Assembly (NCBI GenBank): GCA_902766045.1
Contig: CACXCA010000071.1
Span: 45,978 to 109,977 of the forward strand
Direction of reading: 5' to 3'
DNA from: an uncultured Bacteroidales bacterium
Lineage (GTDB): Bacteria > Bacteroidota > Bacteroidia > Bacteroidales > Paludibacteraceae
Length of the DNA stretch: 64,000 bases
Shown here: one piece after another, positions 27,159-36,325 of the stretch
Layout: the number at the start of each line of letters is the position of its first letter
How positions within the stretch are numbered: position 1 is the stretch's first letter
Made by a program: the position numbers and the translations under genes
Notes under the pieces: model-generated
Seen by the model: only the letters and a program-made list of their open reading frames with translations
Told to the model about the DNA's origin: nothing
Databases searched by the model: none

Positions 27159-28598
27159 ATGGATCGTAAAAAAATTATTGGATTTGCCGCAACTATTTTT
27201 GTGACGTTATTGGTGTGGCTGCTTCCTACAACTGCTTTTGGTGTACCAGGATTGACAGTGGTGGAGCAAAGAATTATCGCTATCTTTGTCATGGCGGCTA
27301 TTATGTGGATTCTGGAACCTATTCCTATTTGGGGTACTTCCGTAGTGGTGATGGTACTGATGCTGCTGACCACGTCCAATAGTATGCTGTCTTTTATGGA
27401 CGGTGAAGTTGGAGAAAAACTTTCTAGTAAAGCTATTATGGCTGCATTTGCAGATCCTACTGTAATGCTTTTCATGGGTGGTTTTGTGTTGGCTATAGCA
27501 GCAACAAAATATAAGTTGGATGCCACGTTGGCAAGAGCAATTTTGAAACCTTTTGGAACTAAACCTAAGTATGTCATGCTTGGTTTCTTGGTTGTTACAG
27601 CACTTCTTTCTATGTTTATGAGTAATACAGCTACGGCTGCTATGATGATTGCTATATTGACTCCTGTGTTGGCTTCGATGTCTGATACGGATGAGAAGGG
27701 ACGTGTGGGATTGGCATTGTCTATTCCAGTTGCAGCGAATATCGGTGGTATTGGTTCTCCTATTGGAACACCTCCAAATGTGGTTGCTGTAGGATGGCTA
27801 GAAAAGATAGGTGTCAATATCAGTTTTGGTACATGGATGATGGTGATGGTTCCAGTTGCTATGTTAATCTTGTTCTGTGCATGGATGTTCTTGTGTAAGT
27901 TCTTCCCTGTTAAGCAAGAAAGCATTGAAGTGAAATTGGAAGGGGATGTTGATAGGAGCCCTAAAGCGATGGTTGTGTATTTCACATTTGCAATTACCAT
28001 ATTATTATGGGTGTTTGGTAAAGAACTGTTAGGTGTCAATGCCAATGTGGTGGCGTTGATTCCATTTGCAGTGTTCTGTATCACAGGTGTGTTTGAGAAG
28101 AAGGATTTGGCAAAGATTGATTGGGACGTACTTTGGCTTGTAGCTGGTGGTTTCGCATTGGGTGTTGGTTTGGAAGGTAAAATCGGTCCTGATGGTGTCA
28201 CTATGTCTAAGCATATTGTAGGTTCTATTCCATTTGGCACATGGCCAACTTTGACTTTGATAATAGGTTCTGGCATATTGTGTTTGGTGATGTCAACATT
28301 TATGTCAAACTCGGCAACGGCAGCTTTGTTGATTCCTATATTCTGTGCATTGGCACAGGATCCTGTTATGGCTGAAAAATTGGCACCATACGGAGGTTCT
28401 ACTACGTTGATTGTTGGTTTGGCATTGTCGGCATCGTTTGCTATGTCGTTACCAATTTCCACACCTCCTAATGCAATTGCATATTCAAAAGGATTTATTA
28501 AACAGAGTCAGATGGCAACAGTGGGTATCTTCGTCGGTATCATTAGTTTGATTATTGGATACTTCGTGTTGTTCAATTTCAGTGGGTTATTAAATTAA
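27159..28598 (+). CDS. DASS (SLC13) family sodium/anion symporter
   Basis: 479 residues with about eleven membrane segments. The two signature stretches of the family with the SNT motif are visible: 'FMSNTATAAMMIAIL' (about 145-160) and 'FMSNSATAALLIPIF' (about 385-400), each followed by a hairpin with 'GTPPN' or 'STPPN'. These proteins import succinate, malate, fumarate or sulfate with sodium. The next gene, 74 bases downstream, is an outer-membrane porin. The divergent operon is the propionyl-CoA carboxylase, so a C4-dicarboxylate substrate is a reasonable guess. Confidence 0.93.
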   Translation: MDRKKIIGFAATIFVTLLVWLLPTTAFGVPGLTVVEQRIIAIFVMAAIMWILEPIPIWGTSVVVMVLMLLTTSNSMLSFMDGEVGEKLSSKAIMAAFADPTVMLFMGGFVLAIAATKYKLDATLARAILKPFGTKPKYVMLGFLVVTALLSMFMSNTATAAMMIAILTPVLASMSDTDEKGRVGLALSIPVAANIGGIGSPIGTPPNVVAVGWLEKIGVNISFGTWMMVMVPVAMLILFCAWMFLCKFFPVKQESIEVKLEGDVDRSPKAMVVYFTFAITILLWVFGKELLGVNANVVALIPFAVFCITGVFEKKDLAKIDWDVLWLVAGGFALGVGLEGKIGPDGVTMSKHIVGSIPFGTWPTLTLIIGSGILCLVMSTFMSNSATAALLIPIFCALAQDPVMAEKLAPYGGSTTLIVGLALSASFAMSLPISTPPNAIAYSKGFIKQSQMATVGIFVGIISLIIGYFVLFNFSGLLN

Positions 28599-28672
28599 TT
28601 AAAATAAAGACAAATGGACTACGAGTGTGGATTACTATCCATCGCTCGTTGTCTGTTTTAATAAAGCAAATG

Positions 28673-30064
28673 ATGAAACGTTTTTTCTTGACTGTAGCGA
28701 CTGTGCTGTCGTTATGTACTTTGTCTGCACAAGATACCGTTGTAGCAAAGGTTATCGCAGAAGAACCTTCAACTCCTGATCTAGTCAAGGAGAAGAATGG
28801 TGGAAAGGTGAAGTTCAAACCGTACGGGTTTGTACGTAACTATTTTTATTATGACTCTCGTCAAAATATTCAATCCAATGCAGGTTTGTATAACCAGATT
28901 CCAAAAGATGAAAGTTGGAATGAAACACACGATGAGGATTTGAATGATATTTCTTCTGCTACTTTCTTGGCTATCACATCACGTTTAGGATTAGATGTGT
29001 CGGGTGTCCGTGTATTGAATGCTGATCTCTCTGCAAAGATTGAGACTGATTTTTGTGGATTCGCATCAAGTACGACAATGCTTCGTATTCGTCAAGCATA
29101 TATGAAATTGAAATGGGAGCATCACTCGTTATTGGCTGGACAGACATGGCATCCAATGTCAGGTACTCTTCCTGATGTTTTAGGTTTGGCGTCAGGTTCT
29201 CCTTTTGAGCCTTTTAGCCGTTCTCCTCAGTTGAGATATGATTATACGATTGCTAAAATGCGTTTTACTCTTGCTGCTTTGTGGCAATTGCAATATAAGT
29301 CGGTCGGTCCTAATGGAAAAACAGAGGATTATTTAAACAAAGGTATCTTGCCAGAAATTTTCGTTGGTATGGATTATGCTAATGAGAAAGGTTTCCAAAT
29401 TGGTGCAGGGTTGGATATGATACGATTGAGACCTCGGACAACAATGGATTGTGAATATACTACAATTTCGACTGTGCCAGATACTTTATTTAATGAAGAT
29501 AATTCGATAAAGGAAATTGGTACGCGACAGGATACAACAAAGGCAACTACCAAACGTATTGTTAAAGAGTATGCATTCTCGGTTTCACCTATTTTATTTA
29601 TTAACTACAAACATGATTTGTTCGTGTTGAACTGGAAAGCATTATTTGGACAAAATACAGCTCATTTGAACATGATGAGTGGATTGGGTGCTACTGCTAT
29701 AAATGAGGATGGTAGTATGGAATATAAACCATTGCGTAATTTCACGACATATATAGATTTATCATACGGAAAGAAATGGAAAGTAAATTTGTTCGGTGGC
29801 TTTTTTAAGAATCTAGGTATGACAGATGCGGTGATTGAAAATGATAAAAAAGAAAAGTTACTTTATGTAAATGGAGCATCGAATATTGATTATATCTGGC
29901 GTGTTTGTCCTGCTATCTCTTATAATATTAATAAGTTCACCGTGGGTGCAGAATATGAATTGACAACGGTTGGATATGGCAAACCTGACGAATTTGGTCG
30001 GGTAGAGGCAGAACGAGATGTGATGAACAATAGAGTGTGTGTGATGTTTAAATTTGCATGGTAA
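28673..30064 (+). CDS. Outer-membrane porin-like protein
   Basis: 463 residues from ATG 28673, with signal peptide MKRFFLTVATVLSLCTLSAQ. The body is a predicted barrel: 'KFKPYGFVRNYFYYDSRQ' at the start, 'SRLGLDVSG', 'LRIRQAYMKLKW', 'LLAGQTWHPM', and a last strand ending 'VCVMFKFAW'. Proteins of this kind are annotated as porins in Bacteroidales and often lie beside DASS or other inner-membrane transporters. Here they share an operon and a terminator at 30141, so the pair may form an uptake route across both membranes. Confidence 0.85.
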   Translation: MKRFFLTVATVLSLCTLSAQDTVVAKVIAEEPSTPDLVKEKNGGKVKFKPYGFVRNYFYYDSRQNIQSNAGLYNQIPKDESWNETHDEDLNDISSATFLAITSRLGLDVSGVRVLNADLSAKIETDFCGFASSTTMLRIRQAYMKLKWEHHSLLAGQTWHPMSGTLPDVLGLASGSPFEPFSRSPQLRYDYTIAKMRFTLAALWQLQYKSVGPNGKTEDYLNKGILPEIFVGMDYANEKGFQIGAGLDMIRLRPRTTMDCEYTTISTVPDTLFNEDNSIKEIGTRQDTTKATTKRIVKEYAFSVSPILFINYKHDLFVLNWKALFGQNTAHLNMMSGLGATAINEDGSMEYKPLRNFTTYIDLSYGKKWKVNLFGGFFKNLGMTDAVIENDKKEKLLYVNGASNIDYIWRVCPAISYNINKFTVGAEYELTTVGYGKPDEFGRVEAERDVMNNRVCVMFKFAW

Positions 30065-30140
30065 TAAGAGACTGAATACAAAATGGATTTGTAAAGTGTT
30101 GAGTATGAGTTAAATATTATTTTGTTAATAACTTAATTGA

Positions 30141-30173
30141 ATAGGGATGTAATTATTAAAATTATATCCCTAT
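30141..30173 (+). terminator. Terminator of the transporter/porin operon
   Basis: Arms of 14 bp (ATAGGGATGTAATT and AATTATATCCCTAT, one mismatch) around a 5-nt loop, followed by a T-rich run. Confidence 0.8.
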
Positions 30174-30276
30174 TTTTGTTTTGTGCTTCGAAAGAAAATT
30201 GAAAGCCCTAAAATTAAGGAATAGTAAGTAGTTTGATTGTTTTTCTGAAGATGCAACATAGATAGTTAAGTGTATA

Positions 30277-30294
30277 GGTAAGATTTATCTTACC
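30277..30294. promoter_or_regulatory. 18-bp perfect dyad upstream of nrdD, possible operator
   Basis: GGTAAGAT-TT-ATCTTACC lies 50 bases before the nrdD ATG. It does not match the NrdR box known from other phyla. It is probably a binding site of a dimeric regulator, perhaps one sensing oxygen or redox state; this is inference only. Confidence 0.5.
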
Positions 30295-30344
30295 AGATGG
30301 TTTATGTAAATTAAGTAAAATATATAAGTAAAACTATAATTATA

Positions 30345-32432
30345 ATGAGTGGAAATATTTTTATTGTAAAACGAGATGGGAAGGCTGAGCCTTTTTCTGT
30401 TGATAAAATAAAAAATGCTGTGTCTCGTGCATTTTTATCAGTAGGCAGTTTCGCAACCCAAGAGATTTTAACGGACATATTGGGTAGATTGAGCATTCAC
30501 AATGGGATGAGTGTAGAGGAAATTCAGAATCAGGTGGAATTTTCTTTGATGTCGGAGAAATATTTTTCTGTGGCAAAATCGTATATCTTATATAGACAAA
30601 AACACTTAGAGGATCGAGAGGTACGAGACAAATTACAATTTCTTACTGATTATAGTAATGCTTCCAATTCAGCCTCTGGAAGTAAGTATGATGCAAACGC
30701 TAATGTGGAGAATAAAAATATAGCCACTTTGATTGGTGAATTGCCAAAATCTAACTTTATTCGATTGAATCGTAGATTGTTAGTGGATCGATTGAAGGAG
30801 ATGTATGGTAAGGAGGTCGCTGATAAATATCTTCAATTGTTGAATCAGCATTTCATTTACAAGAATGACGAGACCAGTTTGGCAAACTATTGTGCTAGTA
30901 TCACCATGTATCCATGGTTGATTGGAGGAACTCTTTCAATTGGTGGTAATTCAAAGAAGCCAACCAACTTGAAATCTTTCTGTGGTGGTTTTGTCAATAT
31001 GGTGTTCATGGTATCTAGTATGTTGAGTGGAGCATGTGCTACGCCAGAGTTTTTGATGTACATGAACTACTTCATCCAGAAGGAATATGGGCAGGATTAT
31101 TACAAGGAGCCAGATAAGGTAGTTGATTTGTCATCTCGTCATCGTACATTGGATAAGGTGATAACCGATTGCTTTGAACAGATTGTATATTCTATAAATC
31201 AGCCTACTGGTGCTCGTAATTTCCAAGCAGTATTCTGGAATATCTCTTATTATGACAAATACTATTTCAATAGTTTGTTTGAGAATTTCGTCTTCCCTGA
31301 TGGTTCTCGTCCAGATTGGGAGTCTCTCAGCTGGCTTCAGAAACGTTTCATGAAATGGTTTAATGCGGAACGTACAAAGACTGTTTTGACATTCCCAGTA
31401 GAGACAATGGCATTGTTGACAAAAGATGGGGATGCAATGGATGAAGAGTGGGGCGATTTTACTGCAGAGATGTATTCTGAAGGTCATTCTTTCTTTACAT
31501 ATATTAGTGACAATGCAGACTCTTTAAGTAGCTGTTGTCGTTTGAGAAATGAAATCCAGGATAATGGATTCAGCTATACTTTGGGTGCAGGTGGTGTTTC
31601 CACTGGTTCTAAGAGTGTGTTGACCATCAATTTGAATCGTTGTGTCCAGTTTGCTGTAAAGAATGGTATTCCTTATTTAACTTATTTAGAGGATGTGATT
31701 GATCTGACTCATAAAGTTCAGTTAGCTTATAATGAAAACTTGAAGGAGTTACAGAAGAAAGGATTGTTGCCATTATTTGATGCAGGTTACATTAACTTGT
31801 CTCGTCAATATCTGACTATTGGTGTGAATGGATTGGTAGAGGCTGCTGAATTTATGGGCGTTGAAATTAAGGATAATCCAGATTATGTTCGCTTTGTTCA
31901 GAGTATCTTAGGCTTGGTGGAAAAATATAATAAGAAATACCGTACTAAAGATGTGATGTTCAACTGCGAAATGATTCCTGCAGAGAATGTGGGTGTTAAA
32001 CATGCTAAGTGGGATCGTGAGGATGGATATGCTGTTCCTCGTGATTGTTACAATAGCTATTTCTACGTGGTGGAGGATACTTCTTTGAATGTAGTGGATA
32101 AATTCCGTTTGCATGGTAGTAAGTACATTGAACATTTGACCGGTGGTTCGGCTCTTCATATGAACTTGGAAGAACACCTTTCAAAAGAACAATATCGTCA
32201 ATTGATTCGTATTGCGTCTAAGGAAGGATGTAATTATTTCACCTTTAATATTCCTAATACTATTTGTAATGATTGTGGACATATAGATAAACGTTATCTG
32301 AAAGAGTGCCCTCATTGTCAAAGCAAGAATGTGGATTATTTAACTCGTGTGATTGGATATATGAAACGTATTAGTAATTTCTCTGAGGCTCGACAAAGAG
32401 AGGCGGCAAGAAGATATTATGCTAAATACTAA
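30345..32432 (+). CDS. nrdD: Anaerobic ribonucleoside-triphosphate reductase NrdD
   Basis: 695 residues. It starts with an ATP-cone ('VKRDGKAEPFSVDKIKNAVSRAF') that sets allosteric control, continues with the glycyl-radical enzyme barrel, has a C-terminal zinc site (CNDC...CPHC) and ends with the glycyl radical loop 'RVIGYM' (Gly about 671). It reduces ribonucleotides to deoxyribonucleotides without oxygen. The activase nrdG lies 258 bases downstream. This points to growth without oxygen. Confidence 0.97.
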   Translation: MSGNIFIVKRDGKAEPFSVDKIKNAVSRAFLSVGSFATQEILTDILGRLSIHNGMSVEEIQNQVEFSLMSEKYFSVAKSYILYRQKHLEDREVRDKLQFLTDYSNASNSASGSKYDANANVENKNIATLIGELPKSNFIRLNRRLLVDRLKEMYGKEVADKYLQLLNQHFIYKNDETSLANYCASITMYPWLIGGTLSIGGNSKKPTNLKSFCGGFVNMVFMVSSMLSGACATPEFLMYMNYFIQKEYGQDYYKEPDKVVDLSSRHRTLDKVITDCFEQIVYSINQPTGARNFQAVFWNISYYDKYYFNSLFENFVFPDGSRPDWESLSWLQKRFMKWFNAERTKTVLTFPVETMALLTKDGDAMDEEWGDFTAEMYSEGHSFFTYISDNADSLSSCCRLRNEIQDNGFSYTLGAGGVSTGSKSVLTINLNRCVQFAVKNGIPYLTYLEDVIDLTHKVQLAYNENLKELQKKGLLPLFDAGYINLSRQYLTIGVNGLVEAAEFMGVEIKDNPDYVRFVQSILGLVEKYNKKYRTKDVMFNCEMIPAENVGVKHAKWDREDGYAVPRDCYNSYFYVVEDTSLNVVDKFRLHGSKYIEHLTGGSALHMNLEEHLSKEQYRQLIRIASKEGCNYFTFNIPNTICNDCGHIDKRYLKECPHCQSKNVDYLTRVIGYMKRISNFSEARQREAARRYYAKY

Positions 32433-32538
32433 TAGATGAGTTATTAAATTCGCCGTTAAAAAAAATAATATAAATTGTGGGTTGAAAAACATTTCGATAG
32501 TATTTGAATTTTTTCGATTCCGTGCTGTTTGATCACTG

Positions 32539-32590
32539 TAGAGACGCAATGCCTTGCGTCTCTATAACGCAGATCCTTGCGTCTCTATAA
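32539..32590. repeat. GAGACGCAA palindrome with a half-copy
   Basis: TAGAGACGCAA (32539-32549) faces its complement TTGCGTCTCTA (32554-32564) across a 4-nt loop. The right half with its flank (CCTTGCGTCTCTATAA) is then repeated at 32575-32590. A related 24-bp perfect palindrome lies at 41115-41138. It resembles short dispersed palindromic repeats. Confidence 0.75.
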
Positions 32591-32690
32591 TGAAAATTGA
32601 AATTCAAATTCTACGAAATGAATTTATAGAACCCGTCAAAAATGGTTTAATGTTTATAGAGAGTTGGTCTTGTTTGGCCAACTCTTTTAA

Positions 32691-33167
32691 ATGGAGAAAG
32701 AAATGCTAAAGTACGCTGATTATGATATTGTCTTTCAGGAAATCCCTAATGAGGTATCATTGGCTATCAACATATCGAATTGTCCGAATCACTGTATTGG
32801 ATGTCATAGTCCTTATCTGATGAAGGATGTCGGAGATGTGTTAGATGAGCAATCGTTACAGCTGTTAATGGACAAATATGGTCATGATGTGACTTGTGTC
32901 TGTTTTATGGGAGGTGATGCAGATCCTAATTCAGTTGCTACTTTAGCATCCTTTGTGAAAGAAAAATATCCATCAATGAAGGTGGGGTGGTACTCCGGTA
33001 AGGATCAACTGCCAGAATTCTTTTCTTTAAAGAATTTTGATTATGTGAAAATTGGTTCTTATCGTGAAGAATGTGGCCCGTTGAAAAGCAGAACGACCAA
33101 TCAACGATTGTATAAAATACATGAAGGGAAAAATCTGCAGGATATAACAGAGAAATTCTGGAAATAG
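32691..33167 (+). CDS. nrdG: Anaerobic ribonucleotide reductase activating protein NrdG
   Basis: 158 residues. The radical SAM motif is C31-xxx-C35-xx-C38 ('CPNHCIGC'). Small size and position after nrdD identify the activase that uses S-adenosylmethionine to form the glycyl radical on NrdD. The start at 32691 (MEKEMLKYADYD) or the ATG four codons later are both possible. It is separated from nrdD by a GAGACGCAA repeat, so the two may be partly uncoupled in transcription. Confidence 0.95.
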   Translation: MEKEMLKYADYDIVFQEIPNEVSLAINISNCPNHCIGCHSPYLMKDVGDVLDEQSLQLLMDKYGHDVTCVCFMGGDADPNSVATLASFVKEKYPSMKVGWYSGKDQLPEFFSLKNFDYVKIGSYREECGPLKSRTTNQRLYKIHEGKNLQDITEKFWK

Positions 33168-33209
33168 AATTGGATATTAAACATTGTCCTAAAGTTATGT
33201 TTTACATAT

Positions 33210-33250
33210 AAATGGTCCGCTAATCATCTAATCGATTGGCGGCCATTTTT
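33210..33250. terminator. Terminator stem between nrdG and the MATE gene, overlapping the MATE stop
   Basis: About 16 base pairs with two G-T pairs (AAATGGTCCGCTAATC with GATTGGCGGCCATTT) around a 6-8 nt loop, then Ts on the plus strand. The stem includes the last codons and stop of the convergent MATE gene. Confidence 0.75.
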
Positions 33251-34524
33251 AGTTTAAAGTATATTGCTTGTACGATTCCTCTTGTGCCTAAGTAACTGAG
33301 GAAAGCAATCCAGAGTCCATTGTTTTGAATCGTCTCAATAAGTATATTGTAGAGGGAAAAGAAAAGTAGGGTGGCGCAAATCATTGCGGTAACCATTCCT
33401 TTGACCATGGTGGTGCCAACCATAATGCCATCCCATAGGAAGGCGGAGAAACCACAGATCGGTATTGCAATTACCCAGATGTGATACTCGGTAGATGCCT
33501 CTATAATTGTGTTGTCATTTGTGAGTATATGAAGAAATTCTTGGGTGAAGAATATATAGGCGATGGTAAAGACAAGAACTAGTGACCAACCCCAAATGAA
33601 TAAATATCGAATGGACTTATTTAGATTGGTGTAATCTTTTGCTCCTAGGTATCTTCCACAGAGAGCTTCTCCTGCATAGGCAAATCCGTCTGTGAAATAA
33701 GAAAAAATGGAAAACAGTTGTATTAATAATGTGTTGACGGCTAGCAAGGTTGTGCCTTGTTTAGCTCCAGCTAACGTGAAAAAGGTAGTGACAGCTGTAA
33801 GACATAGGGTCCTGATGGCGATGCCTCCATTGATCTTGGTGAAATGCTTAAATTTATTTGCGTTGAATATCTGTTTTTTGTCGATGAGCGGAATCAGGTT
33901 GCTGTACTTGTGTTTCCACAAAAGGATAGCGATCAACAGTCCGCAGTACTGAGAGAATAGTGTACCTAGAACAATGCCTGTCAGTCCCCAGTTAAATCCA
34001 TATACGAAAAGGAAACTACAGATAATGTTGATTACGTTTATGGATATTGCAATAATCATTGGGTAGAGAGAATTCTGCATTCCGATAAGCCAGCCCTTTA
34101 TGCTGTAGAGAGTCATTACGGCGGGTGCCCCTAAAATACAGATACTGAAGTAATACGCTGCGGACTGAGCTACTTCAGGAGTGAGTTTCATATAGTTGAA
34201 AGACAAGTACTGAATTGGTGTTTTCAGTAGGAAAATGAGCAGGCAGGCCAATAATGAGATTACTATGGATCGTGGCAATATATTAGCAATAGAGGGGGAG
34301 TCTTGTGCACCAAAAGCCTGTGCAGTTAGTCCGCTAGTGCTCATGCGTAGGAACCCGAAGGTCCAGTATAGCATATTAATCAATGTGCCACCTACAGAGA
34401 TGGCACATATAAAAGATTTATCTCCCAAATGTCCCGCAATAGCCAAATCTACCAAGCTAAGCAATGGTATTGTGATGTTGGTGGCGATGGCAGGAAGAGC
34501 GATTTTTAGAATTCTTTTATTCAT
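33220..34524 (-). CDS. MATE-family efflux transporter
   Basis: 434 residues with twelve membrane segments in two MatE repeats; the N-terminal one has 'ALPAIATNITIPLLSLVDLAIAGHLG', which is typical of the DinF-like branch. It exports drugs or cations using a sodium or proton gradient. It follows the DUF2147 gene by 21 bases on the same strand, so they are probably co-transcribed. Confidence 0.93.
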   Translation of the reverse strand: MNKRILKIALPAIATNITIPLLSLVDLAIAGHLGDKSFICAISVGGTLINMLYWTFGFLRMSTSGLTAQAFGAQDSPSIANILPRSIVISLLACLLIFLLKTPIQYLSFNYMKLTPEVAQSAAYYFSICILGAPAVMTLYSIKGWLIGMQNSLYPMIIAISINVINIICSFLFVYGFNWGLTGIVLGTLFSQYCGLLIAILLWKHKYSNLIPLIDKKQIFNANKFKHFTKINGGIAIRTLCLTAVTTFFTLAGAKQGTTLLAVNTLLIQLFSIFSYFTDGFAYAGEALCGRYLGAKDYTNLNKSIRYLFIWGWSLVLVFTIAYIFFTQEFLHILTNDNTIIEASTEYHIWVIAIPICGFSAFLWDGIMVGTTMVKGMVTAMICATLLFFSLYNILIETIQNNGLWIAFLSYLGTRGIVQAIYFKLKMAANRLDD

Positions 34525-34545
34525 TCACAAGGAATATCAGAGAAT

Positions 34546-34986
34546 CTATTCTTTTAGTTTTTTCCAGTAGATTGTTTGACTGAAAATAGCCCAAGAACCT
34601 TTGACAGCGAGGGTCTCGTCGTCTTTGAATTTAAGTTCTACTGTAAAAAATTTTCCTCGAGTAGGATCATAGATTTGTCCGTTAGCCCAGACGCCATCTT
34701 TGTATGTGACACTAGGAATTAAGACGATTCTGTCTGCCGGTGTGTTCCGTTTGGAAGCATCAGGGTTCTTTTTATCTACACGAAGGTTGCCTTTTTCATC
34801 CCTTGTCTTTTCCATCCAGATGACTTGTCCCTTATATGTATTATCGCTATTCTTTGTGAATCTCACTTTAGAACGGTCTCCGTCATGTTCTAGGTAATAT
34901 ACACCGATGAGTTTATCTCCTGCCGATTGAGCGAAGGAGTAGGATACTAATAATAGGAGTGAGATGATTGAAATGATTTTTTTCAT
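34546..34986 (-). CDS. DUF2147 secreted protein
   Basis: 146 residues with a signal peptide (1-19, ending SFA). The body matches the DUF2147 pattern: 'GVYYLEHDGDRSKVRFTKNSDNTYKGQVIWME' near the start, 'GQIYDPTRGKFFTVELKFKDDETLAVKGSW' later and a final 'FSQTIYWKK'. The family is a small lipocalin-like periplasmic beta barrel of unknown function. First gene before the MATE exporter. Confidence 0.88.
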   Translation of the reverse strand: MKKIISIISLLLLVSYSFAQSAGDKLIGVYYLEHDGDRSKVRFTKNSDNTYKGQVIWMEKTRDEKGNLRVDKKNPDASKRNTPADRIVLIPSVTYKDGVWANGQIYDPTRGKFFTVELKFKDDETLAVKGSWAIFSQTIYWKKLKE

Positions 34987-35037
34987 GAAAGCATCTATTG
35001 TTTTTTATAGGTTGTTGAAATAATTCGATTATTAAAA

Positions 35038-35064
35038 AAGGACGCAATTTTGAGTTGCGTCCTT
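35038..35064 (-). terminator. Terminator of the T9SS gene at 35-36 kb
   Basis: The arms AAGGACGCAA and TTGCGTCCTT surround a 7-nt loop, followed by Ts on the minus strand. Confidence 0.85.
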
Positions 35065-35086
35065 CCTTATGATTTTGGTGTTAAAA

Positions 35087-36136
35087 TTACATTCCAGACT
35101 TCAACATCTTATTTGTATAAACTTTACCATCTACTGTGATGCTTAATGTATAAGTACCAGGGAATAGAGCAGAAGTTTCGAAGTCGTATGAATATTGTCC
35201 TGCAGATAAGTTGTCTCTGAACAATTTCATAACTGTCTTACCATTCAAGTCTAGGATGTCGATGACTACTTCTGAATCTTTATCCAAGTTGAATGCGATA
35301 TTCAATGACTCAGCAAATGGATTTGGAGAAGCTAAGTAGTTGAAAGAAGAGATTCCTGCTTTTGCTTTTCCGTTCTTGTTTCCAATTTGTACAGCATCAT
35401 TTTTATATACAGCTGGTTTCTCCATGAACATTGCAGTATATTTTGAGTTGCTGCATTTGCATCCGCTTTGAGGAATATACTCTTGCTCGATCGTGATGAT
35501 GATAGGGTAGCGAGCACCCTCAGCGAAGTATTGATAACGAATAGATTTTACTTTGAATGTAGAAGAACCATAATCCTCAGTATATTCTTTATCAACTTTC
35601 ACACGAAGAACATTGTAATATACATTTCCATCAGGAAGGATCAATGTACCCCAAGCATCTGCTTTTGTAATATAATTACCATCGAAATAGCTTGTGTGAC
35701 TTCCTGTTTGAGTTGAACCAGAGTAGCTTCCCATCTTAGCATCTTGGTAAGAGAATGGGAACATCAAATCTACGATAGGCTCGTCCAACTTCATGACTGT
35801 ATTTTTATTCTCCAATCCGAAGAATCTCTTTTCGTTAGGTGTGATTTCGAATAATGTGTTCTTTTCACCACCTTCGTCACAACTTAATCTATATCCTTCT
35901 GTAGGTGTGTTTAGAACATCCTCGTTTTGTTGAATATAAAAGTCTTTTATAATCTTTGATTTGGAAAAATCCCATACTTGGTTGGCACCGTCATTTGCCT
36001 GTGCTACGTACTCTATTTGTTTCATATTTCTGTAGTCACCCTGTCTCAACCCATTTGCTTCAAATGACAAACTGTATTGAGCAAAGCATCCCATTGCGAA
36101 CGCTAATGCAGTTGAAAGTGTAATTAATTTTCTCAT
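35087..36136 (-). CDS. Secreted protein with T9SS C-terminal sorting domain
   Basis: 349 residues with a signal peptide (1-19). The central part has no motif that I recognise. The last 85 residues are a T9SS type A sorting domain: 'YLASPNPFAESLNIAFNLDKDSEVVIDILDLNGK', 'LSAGQYSYDFET', 'TYTLSITVDGKVYTNKMLK'. It should be an exported surface or released protein of unknown function. It is a single-gene unit with its own terminator. Confidence 0.82.
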   Translation of the reverse strand: MRKLITLSTALAFAMGCFAQYSLSFEANGLRQGDYRNMKQIEYVAQANDGANQVWDFSKSKIIKDFYIQQNEDVLNTPTEGYRLSCDEGGEKNTLFEITPNEKRFFGLENKNTVMKLDEPIVDLMFPFSYQDAKMGSYSGSTQTGSHTSYFDGNYITKADAWGTLILPDGNVYYNVLRVKVDKEYTEDYGSSTFKVKSIRYQYFAEGARYPIIITIEQEYIPQSGCKCSNSKYTAMFMEKPAVYKNDAVQIGNKNGKAKAGISSFNYLASPNPFAESLNIAFNLDKDSEVVIDILDLNGKTVMKLFRDNLSAGQYSYDFETSALFPGTYTLSITVDGKVYTNKMLKSGM

Positions 36137-36325
36137 GTTGTATCTAATTTTTAAGAGTTTACTAAAATAACGATGTAAAGATAATCAAATTTTTTTAGAT
36201 ATATGCTATTCTTAAGATAATTTAATAAAATTATGTTCTTTTTGTAAGAGTGGATTTTCAGGGATTCTACCTAATCTATATATGAGTTGTGATTAGGTGG
36301 GTGAAACTCTCACTGAATCAGGTGT

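Noticed and set aside
27149..28462. Long open frame (437 codons) on the minus strand opposite the DASS transporter
   Set aside because: It mirrors the transporter codons, its composition is rich in A, N, I, T and P without any domain, and the plus-strand gene has clear family motifs and a proper promoter.
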